The notes under the pieces were generated by a model that made no database searches, was not told the origin of the DNA, and saw only the letters and a list, made by a program, of their open reading frames with translations. Shown here one piece after another: positions 36,146-43,624 of a DNA stretch of 64,000 nt (its first letter is position 1; each line of letters begins with the position of its first letter). Source of the DNA: AWTP1-13 sp963840445 (GTDB lineage Bacteria > Pseudomonadota > Alphaproteobacteria > Rhizobiales > Hyphomicrobiaceae). Both the position numbers and the translations under genes were made by a program. The stretch lies in NCBI GenBank assembly GCA_963840445.1, contig CAWIZC010000026.1:91742-155741 (forward strand), written 5' to 3'.

Positions 36146-36412
36146 ATGAGAACAATCATCGCCGGCGGTTTGTCTGTCGCCCTCGTAGTCGTCCTGGCAG
36201 GCCCCACCGACGCAGGCGGCAAACGCCATGGCTACTACTACGGTGGCTTATCGCAGAGATATCCATCAGCCACACCACGCCAACTGCAAAATGCGTGGGC
36301 CTACGATAACGCCGGCCACTACTACGAGACGGACCCCAACGCCTTTCCCGTTGGTAGCCGGGGCTGGTGGGAGATGAAGCGGCTTGAAGAAGGCGGTCGC
36401 CGCGGCCGCTGA
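36146..36412 (+). CDS. Small secreted protein
   Basis: An 88-residue protein with a clear signal peptide ('IIAGGLSVALVVVLAGPTDA'). The mature part is Tyr/Gly-rich ('GYYYGGLSQRYPSATPRQLQ', 'GHYYETDPNAFPVGSRGWWE'), a pattern seen in short exported proteins of Hyphomicrobiales. GGAGG lies eight bases before ATG 36146. Likely periplasmic; function unknown. Confidence 0.65.
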   Translation: MRTIIAGGLSVALVVVLAGPTDAGGKRHGYYYGGLSQRYPSATPRQLQNAWAYDNAGHYYETDPNAFPVGSRGWWEMKRLEEGGRRGR

Positions 36413-36476
36413 AGGCCGCCGCGGGCGGGGTCTTTTGTCGGCAGGATCGCGCCCTCGCGCCCCGTTGCGGGTGGAC

Positions 36477-36791
36477 TTAGCTGTCTAGTTTGGCCATCTC
36501 CTGGCGCAGCGCGGGGTCAGACGTGCTGGGTAGCTCGCCGAACTCGAAAAGGAAGGAGAATAGGAACTCCAGCTCGGCGGGGGTCGGCTCCCGCTTCTGA
36601 GGGCCTGTGCCACCCTTCGCCCAAACCTCAATGTCGAGATTGTGAGGCTGTGTGCATCCCTCCTGTCCGCAATCGACACTGTATTCGCCGTCGGGGGTGA
36701 TGGTGATCTTCCACGCCAGGTCATCAAGTGCAATCCACCACCCTCGGCGGTCCTCCCGCATCGAATACGTCACGTTCGCGCCGTCATACAT
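36477..36791 (-). CDS. Hypothetical acidic protein
   Basis: A 104-residue soluble protein with TAGGAGAAG upstream of ATG 36791. The N-terminal half reads like a small beta domain ('RRGWWIALDDLAWKITITPD', 'EYSVDCGQEGCTQPH', two Cys); the C-terminal half is acidic and helical ('PAELEFLFSFLFEFGELPS'). No family is recognised. Coding is supported by even composition and the ribosome-binding site. Confidence 0.5.
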   Translation of the reverse strand: MYDGANVTYSMREDRRGWWIALDDLAWKITITPDGEYSVDCGQEGCTQPHNLDIEVWAKGGTGPQKREPTPAELEFLFSFLFEFGELPSTSDPALRQEMAKLDS

Positions 36792-37147
36792 GATGCAGTC
36801 TTCTCCTACTCAGAATGGGGTACAGCCCGTCCCTGGAGCGCTGCCGCGGGGGCGCGCCAATCGCGTGGCACGCATCGTCCGCACGCCCCCCCAGCAAGGC
36901 CTTTCTGCCGCAGATCGAGCCCGATTGTAGGTGCCGGCGCCCCGCCTCGTGGCCACCTATCAGGTTGAGCAGCGCCTCGACAACGAACGACGAGCAAATT
37001 GGTAAGCGCGTGGGCGACGATCCCGGCCAGCACCTCGGCCCACCGGCCGCGGGGCACTGGCGCGGTTGCGCCAATCTCAGGTGAGGCCGACAATGCGCCC
37101 GGGCCCTTGGTAGTGTCTCAGTTCGAACGGAAAGAAGGAGGAGCACC

Positions 37148-37288
37148 ATGCTTTGGTGGTTGCCACCGGTGCTGCTGATTGTCGCCTTAGCGTGGTGGCT
37201 TTATGAGATGCGGCGCAAGCCCGAGTTGTTCAGAAGTGTCGACGTAGTCCTCTTTGCTCATGTTCGTTGCGGCATCCCAATGCTTTGA
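37148..37288 (+). CDS. Tiny single-pass membrane protein
   Basis: A 46-residue ORF with a strong ribosome-binding site (AAGGAGGAGC) before ATG 37148. Residues 3-19 are one membrane helix ('WWLPPVLLIVALAWWLYEMR' spans it), with a positively charged flank 'RRKPE'. It overlaps the 3' end of a minus-strand ORF by ~30 bases. Function unknown. Confidence 0.45.
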   Translation: MLWWLPPVLLIVALAWWLYEMRRKPELFRSVDVVLFAHVRCGIPML

Positions 37289-37431
37289 GCACTGCTCAAC
37301 CCATTCGGCCTCGCAAGCTTGTCGCAGTTGCGGAGCACGACGCATTCGGATTTGAACTGCGCGTCAACTTGAACAGGCGCACCGCAGCAGCCGATCAGCA
37401 CGAGCAGGCCGACAGGGATCCGGCTACGCAT
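37258..37431 (-). CDS. Possible small lipoprotein or secreted peptide
   Basis: A 57-residue ORF beginning 'MRSRIPVGLLVLIGCCGAPV', with a lipobox-like L-I-G-C at the end of the hydrophobic stretch. The rest is short ('FKSECVVLRNCDKLARPNG'). Signal-peptide shape is the main support; no ribosome-binding site is obvious and it overlaps another small ORF. Confidence 0.35.
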   Translation of the reverse strand: MRSRIPVGLLVLIGCCGAPVQVDAQFKSECVVLRNCDKLARPNGLSSAQSIGMPQRT

Positions 37432-37480
37432 GACAACACCCGGTGGTTGGGCGGCAGGCACGGTCCGCCGACGTGATCTC

Positions 37481-37930
37481 CTAGTGCGTTCGATAGTCCG
37501 AACGGAGATCGGCTTGGTTTGGAAGCTGGCCGTTAGGGGTCAGCTTATCGATGACAGCCGGCAGATACTTGGCGAGCTGTGAGAGCAGGTCATCCCGCGG
37601 GGCGCCCGCCTGCTGTGAGAGGTCGTTGACCGTCTTCCGCCCGAGAACCTCGCGGAGCTGGGTGGGAGAGATTGCCTGGTTTTGCCCGGTGCCGATCCAG
37701 GAATTGATGACATCACCGAGGCCGTTCTTATTGAACTGATTAATGAGCCCATCCAGGCCGCTGGGCTGGTCTTGCTGCGCGGCTGCTGCCGGTCGCGGAG
37801 CCAAGAGCGTCGTTAGGATTGACGCAATTTGCGAGAATTGATCTTGCACCGGTTGAGAGGCGGCTTGGCCCTGCGTGGGCTGACCTCTTGATGCGAGCGC
37901 CGCACCGATCACTTGATCGAGTAGTCCCAT
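37481..37930 (-). CDS. YidB family (DUF937) protein
   Basis: A 149-residue protein with N-terminal 'MGLLDQVIGAAL', a Gln/Ala-rich linker, then 'LDGLINQFNKNGLGDVINSW', 'ISPTQLREVLG', 'LSQQAGAPRDDLLSQLAKYL' and 'LPAVIDKLTPNG'. This order is diagnostic of YidB/DUF937. Members are small cytoplasmic or secreted proteins of unknown function, some with glycosyl-hydrolase neighbours. It is intact and lies in the middle of the island. Confidence 0.8.
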   Translation of the reverse strand: MGLLDQVIGAALASRGQPTQGQAASQPVQDQFSQIASILTTLLAPRPAAAAQQDQPSGLDGLINQFNKNGLGDVINSWIGTGQNQAISPTQLREVLGRKTVNDLSQQAGAPRDDLLSQLAKYLPAVIDKLTPNGQLPNQADLRSDYRTH

Positions 37931-38476
37931 TTTGGCCTCCCAGAAAAAGACGATGGTACGCAGCCATCCAAGTGGGCTGCATGACGATCTTGCTCCCGTG
38001 AGCGGGAACATAAATCGGTAGAAACCCTGATCCAGGCGGGGGCGGCACTCTTTCGCAATGCTCTTCCGACCGCGTCCTCATTCTTTAATGCGATAGCCGC
38101 CCAACACTTTATCGTTGGGCATGCGGCGCCTATGCAGCGGCCGTGATCGCACAGCTACAGCGCTGCAATCCGGTTGTGATTGTTTCGCGTCAAACTGGAT
38201 CAATACCTGGCGGGCTGCCGGGCTCTCCAAACTGCGCGGCTCGCCATTCTTTCCGCCACCACCATCATTTGGTGCAACGCGCCCCGCACCCCTGTGCTAA
38301 TGTCCTTCGTGCAGCACCGGCTCCGCCTTGGCTATGCGGGGTCGGCCTTCAAATGGCTGGTCATCACGCTTGTTGCGCGTTTAGGGATTGACCAGCGCTC
38401 GGGACACCTGCGGCCCGCTTTCAAAGAGACCGCCCTGCCTCCAGCAGTACGCGCCTAGCCGCGCTCTCGGTGTCCC

Positions 38477-38854
38477 ATGCAAGGCCTCAATCTCGCAGGG
38501 CGCTCTATCCTCATTGTCGAGGACGAGCCTCTGATCGCTCTCGACGTAGCACAGGCCTTCGAGAAGGCCGGCGCGCGCGTCGCTAAGACGAATTTATATC
38601 GCGAAGCCCTCACCCTCATCGAGAGCGACGATCTCTCCGCAGTCGTTCTGGATCACGCGATAGGCGATCACGACAGCACTGCCTTGTGTGCCCGGCTCAA
38701 AGAACGCTCAATACCCTTCGTCAACTACACCGGCTTTAGTGTCCTCGCTGCAGCCTGCCAAGATGCACCGCACATTAAAAAGCCCACGCCGCCCAGTGTC
38801 CTCGTTCAAACCGGTGCCCAACTTCTCGGCGAGGGTACACAATCCTCGCTCTGA
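38477..38854 (+). CDS. Single-domain response regulator
   Basis: A 125-residue receiver domain without output domain. The acidic pocket is in 'LIVEDEPLIALDVAQAF', the phosphoacceptor Asp in 'AVVLDHAIGDHDSTAL', the Thr switch in 'FVNYTGFS' and the Lys in 'HIKKPTPPSVL'. Such proteins act through protein contacts in phosphorelays, often with HWE/HisKA_2 kinases in this order. A paralogue at 47105-47488 has lost the Asp. The next gene (38867) follows after 12 bp, so they are probably cotranscribed. Confidence 0.82.
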   Translation: MQGLNLAGRSILIVEDEPLIALDVAQAFEKAGARVAKTNLYREALTLIESDDLSAVVLDHAIGDHDSTALCARLKERSIPFVNYTGFSVLAAACQDAPHIKKPTPPSVLVQTGAQLLGEGTQSSL

Positions 38855-38866
38855 CCCTGGACACCG

Positions 38867-39091
38867 ATGCACACCTCCACCACGATCTACCTGTTTCAGG
38901 CCGGTGAGACGGATCGCTACGCCCTGTCGATAGACAAGACTGGATGCAACGTACCTCTGGCAGTTCCTGCGTGGCTCTTGCGCGGCGAACTCGGCCCCGA
39001 CGAGTTCCCGGACGATATGACCTCGGCCCTTCAACATCTCGTTCGACACGGCTTTTCCATATTGAACGTAGAGGACCGTCCGCAGGCATAG
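38867..39091 (+). CDS. Small protein of an unnamed paralogous family (YLFQ...DKTGCN)
   Basis: A 74-residue cytoplasmic protein. 'IYLFQAGETDRYALSIDKTG' then C-N, 'PAWLLRGEL' and 'LVRHGFSILN' align closely with a 78-residue protein at 42693-42929 outside the island. The pattern YLFQ-x-Y-x-S-x-DKTGCN-x-P...WLLRG-x-L...GF-x-IL is therefore a small family. It is downstream of a receiver gene here, and of a GlsB/YeaQ gene in the other copy. Function unknown. Confidence 0.6.
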   Translation: MHTSTTIYLFQAGETDRYALSIDKTGCNVPLAVPAWLLRGELGPDEFPDDMTSALQHLVRHGFSILNVEDRPQA

Positions 39092-39113
39092 CGGAGTGGC
39101 AGCCGTAGCCTGG

Positions 39114-39338
39114 CTATGCGCGCGGCAACCGCTTCAGCCGAGCGAGCCGGCGCTGGCAGATCGCCAACTTGTGGTTCAAGCGCCCGGCCTTCTCGAACAC
39201 CTCACGCGGGGCGACGGCGGCTTGCCCCCGACACATGAAGGTTGCGACGTGCTCGATCCGCTCGACGTTAGCTTCCATGTAGCGCCGTAGCGCATCCAGC
39301 TCGACGGCGATGCGGGGTGAGAGGCGGGAGTCGATCAT
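39114..39338 (-). CDS. Small helical hypothetical protein
   Basis: A 74-residue product beginning 'MIDSRLSPRIAVELDALRRY', largely helical and basic, ending 'AICQRRLARLKRLPRA'. It lies 36 bp after the integrase gene on the same strand and may be an excisionase-like or accessory protein, although no HTH motif is evident. A start 12 codons earlier is possible. Confidence 0.45.
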   Translation of the reverse strand: MIDSRLSPRIAVELDALRRYMEANVERIEHVATFMCRGQAAVAPREVFEKAGRLNHKLAICQRRLARLKRLPRA

Positions 39339-39374
39339 CCCACCTCCGTATTGTGAGTCGCAAGCGAAGGGCAA

Positions 39375-40280
39375 CTAGGCGCCTACGATGCGCGCCAATT
39401 CGTCGGCCCATCGCTCAAGCGCGGCGGTCTGAGCCGCCAGCCTCTCCGCGAACGAGTAATGCTTTCGCGTCACTCCCACGGGCGCATGTGCAAGGACGCG
39501 CGAGATCACACCGTCCTCGACGCCCAGCTCACCCATCCCGGTCGCGACGGTCTTGCGGAGGCTGTAGAATGTCCATGGCGCCATGCCTCCGAGCTGACTG
39601 TCGAGCAGCTTCTTGGCGTTGCTCCAACCAGAGAAGCCGGCGCCCGGGCGCAAGCCGAACACGTTAGGGAAGCCGGCGCGCTCTTGGGGCAACAGATCGA
39701 GGGCGGCCGGTAGGAGTGGGATGGGATGTCCACGGCGTGCCTTCATCCTCGCCGCTGGGATGCGTAGCAGGGAGCCCGCGCGGTCCACCTCGCTCAACTG
39801 CAAGCCGCCAATTTCACATGGCCTCGCTCCCGTGAGCAGGAGCAGTCTCACAATCCGCCCGATGTCATACATCCGCGACGGCTCGGCAGTGTGCCAGAGT
39901 GTCCTCATCTCCGAGGGCGTGAGCACGCGCTCACGCGGCTGCGACTTGCGCTTCTCGCGGCCGGCGAACGGGTTGATGCCCTCGTGCTTCCCGCGCGAGA
40001 TCGCCAGGTTGAACACGACCGATCCCACCGAGATCGCGGAGTTGAACGTGGAGGGCTTGGTGATCGTGTCGAGCACGTCGGTCACGGCGGCGCGCGTAAT
40101 TCGGTCCGCCCGCTGGAGGGTGAAGCACGCCAGCTCGACGTCGAGCAGCTTACGGCTATCGCGCAGGTACGAACGACTGAGCCCCTGTGCCTCGCCGTGT
40201 GCGAGCCACTGTCGGGCCAGCTCGCCAAAGGTGAGGGCGGGCCGCAGTTGGGGGATCAGGTTGTGAAGGGAAGTGAGCAT
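39375..40280 (-). CDS. int: Tyrosine recombinase / island integrase
   Basis: A 301-residue phage-type integrase. The N-terminal SAM-like domain covers ~10-100 ('LTFGELARQWLAHGEAQGLS'). Catalytic residues: Arg I in 'LLLTGARPCEIGGLQLSEVD', Lys in 'ARMKARRGHPIPL', Arg II in 'FYSLRKTVATGM' and the nucleophile Tyr in 'RKHYSFAERL'. The usual His of the H-x-x-R box is Tyr ('YSLR'). ATG 40280 is preferred for the GGAG ten bases upstream. It lies beside the right attachment repeat, reading away from it. Confidence 0.87.
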   Translation of the reverse strand: MLTSLHNLIPQLRPALTFGELARQWLAHGEAQGLSRSYLRDSRKLLDVELACFTLQRADRITRAAVTDVLDTITKPSTFNSAISVGSVVFNLAISRGKHEGINPFAGREKRKSQPRERVLTPSEMRTLWHTAEPSRMYDIGRIVRLLLLTGARPCEIGGLQLSEVDRAGSLLRIPAARMKARRGHPIPLLPAALDLLPQERAGFPNVFGLRPGAGFSGWSNAKKLLDSQLGGMAPWTFYSLRKTVATGMGELGVEDGVISRVLAHAPVGVTRKHYSFAERLAAQTAALERWADELARIVGA

Positions 40281-40337
40281 GTGGGCAGTCTCCGGGTTTG
40301 AACGCAACCTGGAGGCCGGTGGGCGCTACACTAGCAA

Positions 40338-40358
40338 CCGCCGCCCGGAGGGCGGCGG
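40338..40358. repeat. GC-rich perfect hairpin beside attR
   Basis: A 9-bp perfect stem (CCGCCGCCC with GGGCGGCGG) around GGA, five bases from the right attachment repeat. There is no T-run, so it is not clearly a terminator; it could mark the end of transcription reaching the att site or bind a recombination factor. Confidence 0.6.
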
Positions 40359-40362
40359 CCTC

Positions 40363-40407
40363 TTCCTAATCTGGGGGTCACAGGTTCAAATCCTGTCGGG
40401 GTCACCA
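40363..40407 (+). repeat. attR: 45-bp copy of the tRNA-Arg 3' end
   Basis: Exact copy of 28806-28850. Without the 5' half it does not encode a tRNA. It marks the right end of the island. Confidence 0.93.
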
Positions 40408-40568
40408 CAGAAATCATGTGCCGCCCAAGAGTGCGTGCTCCAGGTTGATTGAAAAAAGTGGCCGGGTGTTACGTGCTTACCGGCGTTGCGATGAGGCTTG
40501 GCGGTGGGGAGGAGATGGCGAGGTTGCATTAAGGAGGGGCATGATGGCCAACCGCACTCGAAGAACCA

Positions 40569-40760
40569 TCAGACATCGTTTTTCTTAAGCGTTTCCTTGC
40601 GCTCGAGCCGCTCGAGCCGACGCAGCAAGAGCTGGATGTCCTCGGGTAGCTCTTCCCGGGTGATATCGCTCGTAACCTGACGCAATGTTTCGCCGACCTT
40701 GTCGAGGAAGACGATGTTGGCCAACTGCGGGTACTTCGATCTGGGGCGCATGCTGATCAA
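40569..40760 (-). CDS. Small helical protein, duplicated-pair copy A
   Basis: A 63-residue protein ('SKYPQLANIVFLDKVGETLR', then 'LLLRRLERLERKETLKKNDV'). It matches the 61-residue protein at 48122-48307 along its whole length, and the DNA around its 3' end is also conserved. The C-terminal half is a basic amphipathic helix. Cytosolic; no family recognised. It is transcribed divergently from a small membrane-protein gene (40918), an arrangement kept in the other copy. Confidence 0.65.
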   Translation of the reverse strand: MISMRPRSKYPQLANIVFLDKVGETLRQVTSDITREELPEDIQLLLRRLERLERKETLKKNDV

Positions 40761-40917
40761 ACGGCTCGGGTAGAGCTCCTCCGTTGGCTGCGCTCGGACG
40801 TTACGAAGATTTCATGTCCCGTGCTGTGCCGCGGGAAACAGGCGCTTAGCTGATTTGTGCCGCCAATCAGCAGCAAACACACGCGGCGCTCCCTATATGT
40901 CGGGCAAGGAGAGCGCC

Positions 40918-41079
40918 ATGTACGAATGGATGTTGAAGAAGGACGGCGAAGCGGGCTTGAAAGGTCAGAAAGACCAGGACGTGAAAGCTTGGCTGCTGAT
41001 TGGAGCGGTATTCGTGGGTACTCTGCTCGTCGTATGGCTGCCGGTTGTGATTGCAGCAATGCACGCAACACACTCGTGA
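40918..41079 (+). CDS. Small membrane protein, duplicated-pair copy A
   Basis: A 53-residue protein: 'MYEWMLKKDGEAGLKGQKDQ', then one membrane helix ('AWLLIGAVFVGTLLVVWLPV'). AAGGAG lies seven bases before ATG 40918. The paralogue at 48478-48636 shares 'MY-W', the helix and its 'FIGTLLVAWMP' end. Small proteins of this kind are typical stress-induced membrane peptides, but the role is unknown. Confidence 0.65.
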   Translation: MYEWMLKKDGEAGLKGQKDQDVKAWLLIGAVFVGTLLVVWLPVVIAAMHATHS

Positions 41080-41186
41080 AGTCGCCTGCCAGACCGGCCC
41101 ACGGAGATATCGGTGCGCGCGGCTGAGAGGCGTCTGGGCTTCCAAACCAAGACGTATGAGGCGTGCGCGGCAACGAACGCGACACC

Positions 41187-41594
41187 CTAGCCAAGCCGCG
41201 TCGAAGGCGTACCTTGGTGAAAGACCATTTGCCATCGACCTTGGATCAACTTCCAAATTGAGCTTCGCAATCTGGATTCTCGCTTAGCTCCCGGACCGAC
41301 TTTCTGGACGGTCCGATAAGTCACCAAGATGACGTCTGATGCGAGGCGCCTCGCAATGAAGTCCACCAGCGTTAGGCGGATACTTGGATCAGGCGGACCC
41401 TCCTGCTCCAGAGCTTCGATGACTTGTTGCTTGTTAAAGACACCGCCCGAGCTTCCAAATTCAACAAAGTCATCCGAGAGCAAGACACCAACTTGACCCG
41501 GTGAGCGACGAACCTCAGGTTTGAGGAGCTCCTCTTCGAGACGACGCAGCAATGCTGCTTCTGCGGAGACATTGTCATGAGACACCGCGTTCAC
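41187..41594 (-). CDS. DUF4440 / SnoaL-like NTF2-fold protein
   Basis: A 135-residue protein with an alpha+beta NTF2-like pattern: 'LRRLEEELLKPEVRRSPGQV', 'LLSDDFVEFGSSGGVFNKQQ', 'LTLVDFIARRLASDVILVTY' and C-terminal 'SSIWKLIQGRWQMVFHQGTP'. The F-x-E-F-G-x-SG block and the W-x-x-x-x-x-x-W-Q-M-V-F-H-Q-GT ending are typical of DUF4440 proteins, whose ligands or enzymatic roles vary. It stands alone. Confidence 0.75.
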   Translation of the reverse strand: MNAVSHDNVSAEAALLRRLEEELLKPEVRRSPGQVGVLLSDDFVEFGSSGGVFNKQQVIEALEQEGPPDPSIRLTLVDFIARRLASDVILVTYRTVQKVGPGAKRESRLRSSIWKLIQGRWQMVFHQGTPSTRLG

Positions 41595-41867
41595 CCTCCC
41601 AGTTCACTATTGCGCATGTGGTTAGTGCTCGTTCAGGGAATAGGGTCAACAGAATCCATTCCTCGCATGTCGCACAATGATGATGTTTCTGCGGCGCTAC
41701 TCACCAATGACAATGCCATGCGATCGCCTCATTGAGGCGTCGTAGAAACTTGATCGTGCGACGTTACCGGAGTGGCTCTGTTGAACCCTATTCCCCGAAT
41801 GACGGTTCTGAAGATGCGTGCGTCTTACGGAACGCTTCGACCGCCGGAGGCCCAGTGAGGAGACATC

Positions 41868-42359
41868 ATGATGATACGGCCAGCGACGCAGGATGACGAG
41901 GAGGCAATCTGGAGGGTCATTGGCCCGACCATCCGCGCCGGTGAAACCTACGCACTGGACCGCGACATGAGCGAGACGGATGCGCTCGTCTACTGGATGG
42001 GATCAGACCGCGATACCTTCGTTGCTGAGGAGCAGGGCGGCGTTGTCGGAACGTACTTTCTCCGAGCCAACCAGGCTGGCGCGGGCGCCCATGTCGCGAA
42101 CTGCGGGTACATGACCGATCAGGCCGCATCCGGTCGTGGCATAGCGCGCCGCATGTGCGAGCACTCGCTGGAGCACGCTCGCTCGCGTGGTTACCGCGCC
42201 ATGCAGTTCAACTTCGTTGTCTCAACGAACGAGCGCGCTGTCGGTCTCTGGAAGGTGCTCGGCTTCGAGGTGGTCGGTCGCCTTCCGCTCGCCTTCTGCC
42301 ATCCGACCCAAGGCTACGTAGATGCGCTCGTCATGTTCCGCTCGTTGCTGATCGCATGA
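41868..42359 (+). CDS. GNAT family N-acetyltransferase
   Basis: A 163-residue acetyltransferase. Start 'MMIRPATQDDEEAIWRVIGP' and acetyl-CoA-binding motif A 'GYMTDQAASGRGIARRMCEH' (the R/Q-x-x-G-x-G/A loop reads 'ASGRGIARR') are clear, as are 'NFVVSTNERAVGLWKVLGFE' and the C-terminal 'RSLL'. GNAT enzymes acetylate amines on drugs, amino acids or proteins; the substrate is not predictable. GGAG lies eight bases before the ATG. Confidence 0.85.
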   Translation: MMIRPATQDDEEAIWRVIGPTIRAGETYALDRDMSETDALVYWMGSDRDTFVAEEQGGVVGTYFLRANQAGAGAHVANCGYMTDQAASGRGIARRMCEHSLEHARSRGYRAMQFNFVVSTNERAVGLWKVLGFEVVGRLPLAFCHPTQGYVDALVMFRSLLIA

Positions 42360-42543
42360 GCATGACCAGCCTCGATATATCGCGATCAGCAAGACTTGAA
42401 AGGTCGGCGTTTCCGCGACGAACCTCTGAGCTGCACAGGTCAGCCACGGGTGCAGATAGCGAAGCTCAAAGACCCTGGCAATCGCGATCCATCCTGACCT
42501 ACCGGTGATCGCACGGCCGTTCTATACTCGGCGGGTTGATCTG

Positions 42544-42627
42544 ATGCTGGGGCTTGCCATGTATTTCTGGGCACTGATTGCGCTCATAGGGGCTTCCGTT
42601 CTTTTTGGCTTGTGGATCGGGCCGTAA
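42544..42627 (+). CDS. Possible 27-residue membrane peptide
   Basis: An ORF of 27 codons ('MYFWALIALIGASVLFGLWI' is its main part) that is a single hydrophobic helix. It may start at 42544 or 42559. No strong ribosome-binding site is visible, so it is offered only as a candidate. Confidence 0.3.
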   Translation: MLGLAMYFWALIALIGASVLFGLWIGP

Positions 42628-42692
42628 GCGCCGCGACTACTTCCGTCAGTTGGAAATCTGGATCGATCTGTTGTCGGATCGAGACGCGGTGC

Positions 42693-42929
42693 TCAGCTCG
42701 GCGGCCAGCTCGGTGGCGTCTGGCTAAGGATATAAAATCCTTGTTCAGCCGTGCCCGTCAGCGCCCCGCCGTATTGCGCATCAATCAGATCGGCGGCGGT
42801 TAGCTGCCCCCGCAGCAACCAGCCATTTTTGCAGGCGGACTGTGGAAGGTTGCAGCCGGTCTTATCGACAGAGAAGGCGTAGAGTTCGCCACCATCACAC
42901 TGGAACAGATAAACTTCGGTGAGGCGCAT
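42693..42929 (-). CDS. Paralogue of the island YLFQ...DKTGCN protein
   Basis: A 78-residue protein ('VYLFQCDGGELYAFSVDKTG', C-N, 'NGWLLRGQL', 'TAEQGFYILSQ') that aligns with the island protein at 38867-39091. It begins two bases after the stop of the GlsB/YeaQ gene on the same strand, so the two are cotranscribed. Function unknown; the neighbour suggests a stress or envelope context. Confidence 0.62.
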   Translation of the reverse strand: MRLTEVYLFQCDGGELYAFSVDKTGCNLPQSACKNGWLLRGQLTAADLIDAQYGGALTGTAEQGFYILSQTPPSWPPS

Positions 42930-42930
42930 G

Positions 42931-43185
42931 CTACGTTCGGCGCACGAGGCCGATGAGGAAAAGCAAGATGAGTGCGCCTACTGTGGCGGCCACGATGTTG
43001 CCTGCGGTCGAGGCGGTATAGAGCCCCAAGCTTGGCGCCAGAATACCCGCTAACCCGGCGCCGAGAATGCCAATTACGATATTGCCGATCAGGCCAAATC
43101 CGTAACCCTTCACCAACACGCCAGCCAACCATCCGGCAACAGCGCCGATGATGACCCAGGCCAGAACAGATTCGGGAGCAAGCAT
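42931..43185 (-). CDS. GlsB/YeaQ/YmgE family stress-response membrane protein
   Basis: An 84-residue Gly-rich inner-membrane protein with three helices; 'WVIIGAVAGWLAGVLVKGYG' and 'GLIGNIVIGILGAGLAGIL' are the family motifs (transglycosylase-associated Pfam family, a historical name). GGAGG lies five bases before ATG 43185. Members are commonly induced by general stress. The YLFQ-family gene follows in an operon. Confidence 0.85.
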   Translation of the reverse strand: MLAPESVLAWVIIGAVAGWLAGVLVKGYGFGLIGNIVIGILGAGLAGILAPSLGLYTASTAGNIVAATVGALILLFLIGLVRRT

Positions 43186-43270
43186 GTGGGCCTCCATGAG
43201 ATGCGCCATGGGAACAACGCGAGCGCCTGTTTGTTCCGCTCAAGCTGGAGCGAATAGAGAGGCCTACCCC

Positions 43271-43618
43271 ATGAAGAGCGACCACTTGAGCTTTCGGCCA
43301 GGCTTTCGCCTTTCCGTCTGCAACGCCAAGTCGCAAGGCGCCGTGATGGTACTGGCAGTTGGCGGCAAAGAGGGCGATCCCGAGAATTTCCACCGTAGCG
43401 CCGACCAATGGCTCTACGTGGTCGAAGGAAGCGGAATAGCGATTGTCAACGGCCATAAAACCAAACTCAAGGTCGGCACGATCGTACTGATCGAAGCCGG
43501 GGACCGACATGAAATCCGCAACACTGGGCGCAGCCTGTTGAAGACAGTGAGCGTGTACGTTCCACCGGCCTATCGTGACGAAGAAACCGAGTTGCCTGCC
43601 GGCCGAGGCGCCTCCTGA
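43271..43618 (+). CDS. Cupin domain protein
   Basis: A 115-residue single-domain cupin. The two motifs are partial: 'ENFHRSADQWLYVVEGSGIA' (metal-type His, then Glu) and 'IVLIEAGDRHEIRNTGRSLL' (second His). Such proteins can be isomerases, dioxygenases or sugar-binding proteins; the reaction is unknown. It is divergent from the GlsB gene and only six bases from the downstream ligase gene, suggesting cotranscription. Confidence 0.78.
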   Translation: MKSDHLSFRPGFRLSVCNAKSQGAVMVLAVGGKEGDPENFHRSADQWLYVVEGSGIAIVNGHKTKLKVGTIVLIEAGDRHEIRNTGRSLLKTVSVYVPPAYRDEETELPAGRGAS

Positions 43619-43624
43619 ACCGTA

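Larger units (their letters stand above)
28806..40407. mobile_element. Integrated genomic island at tRNA-Arg (11.6 kb)
   Basis: Bounded by exact 45-bp repeats (28806-28850 and 40363-40407), with a tyrosine integrase ending 1 kb and starting 83 bp inside the right repeat. Cargo includes a serine recombinase, a RepA-like AAA ATPase, a YidB-like protein, a receiver-domain protein and about ten small secreted or unknown proteins. No relaxase, type IV secretion or phage structural gene is seen, so it is either a non-self-mobile integrative element or a decayed one. Confidence 0.88.

Noticed and set aside
40363..40407. Second tRNA gene
   Set aside because: Only the 3' 45 bases are present, without acceptor 5' strand or D-arm; it is the att copy.
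43190..43260. EcfG promoters for the GlsB and cupin genes
   Set aside because: GGAAC is present on both strands but the spacing to CGTT is 13 on one strand and the -10 is mismatched on the other.
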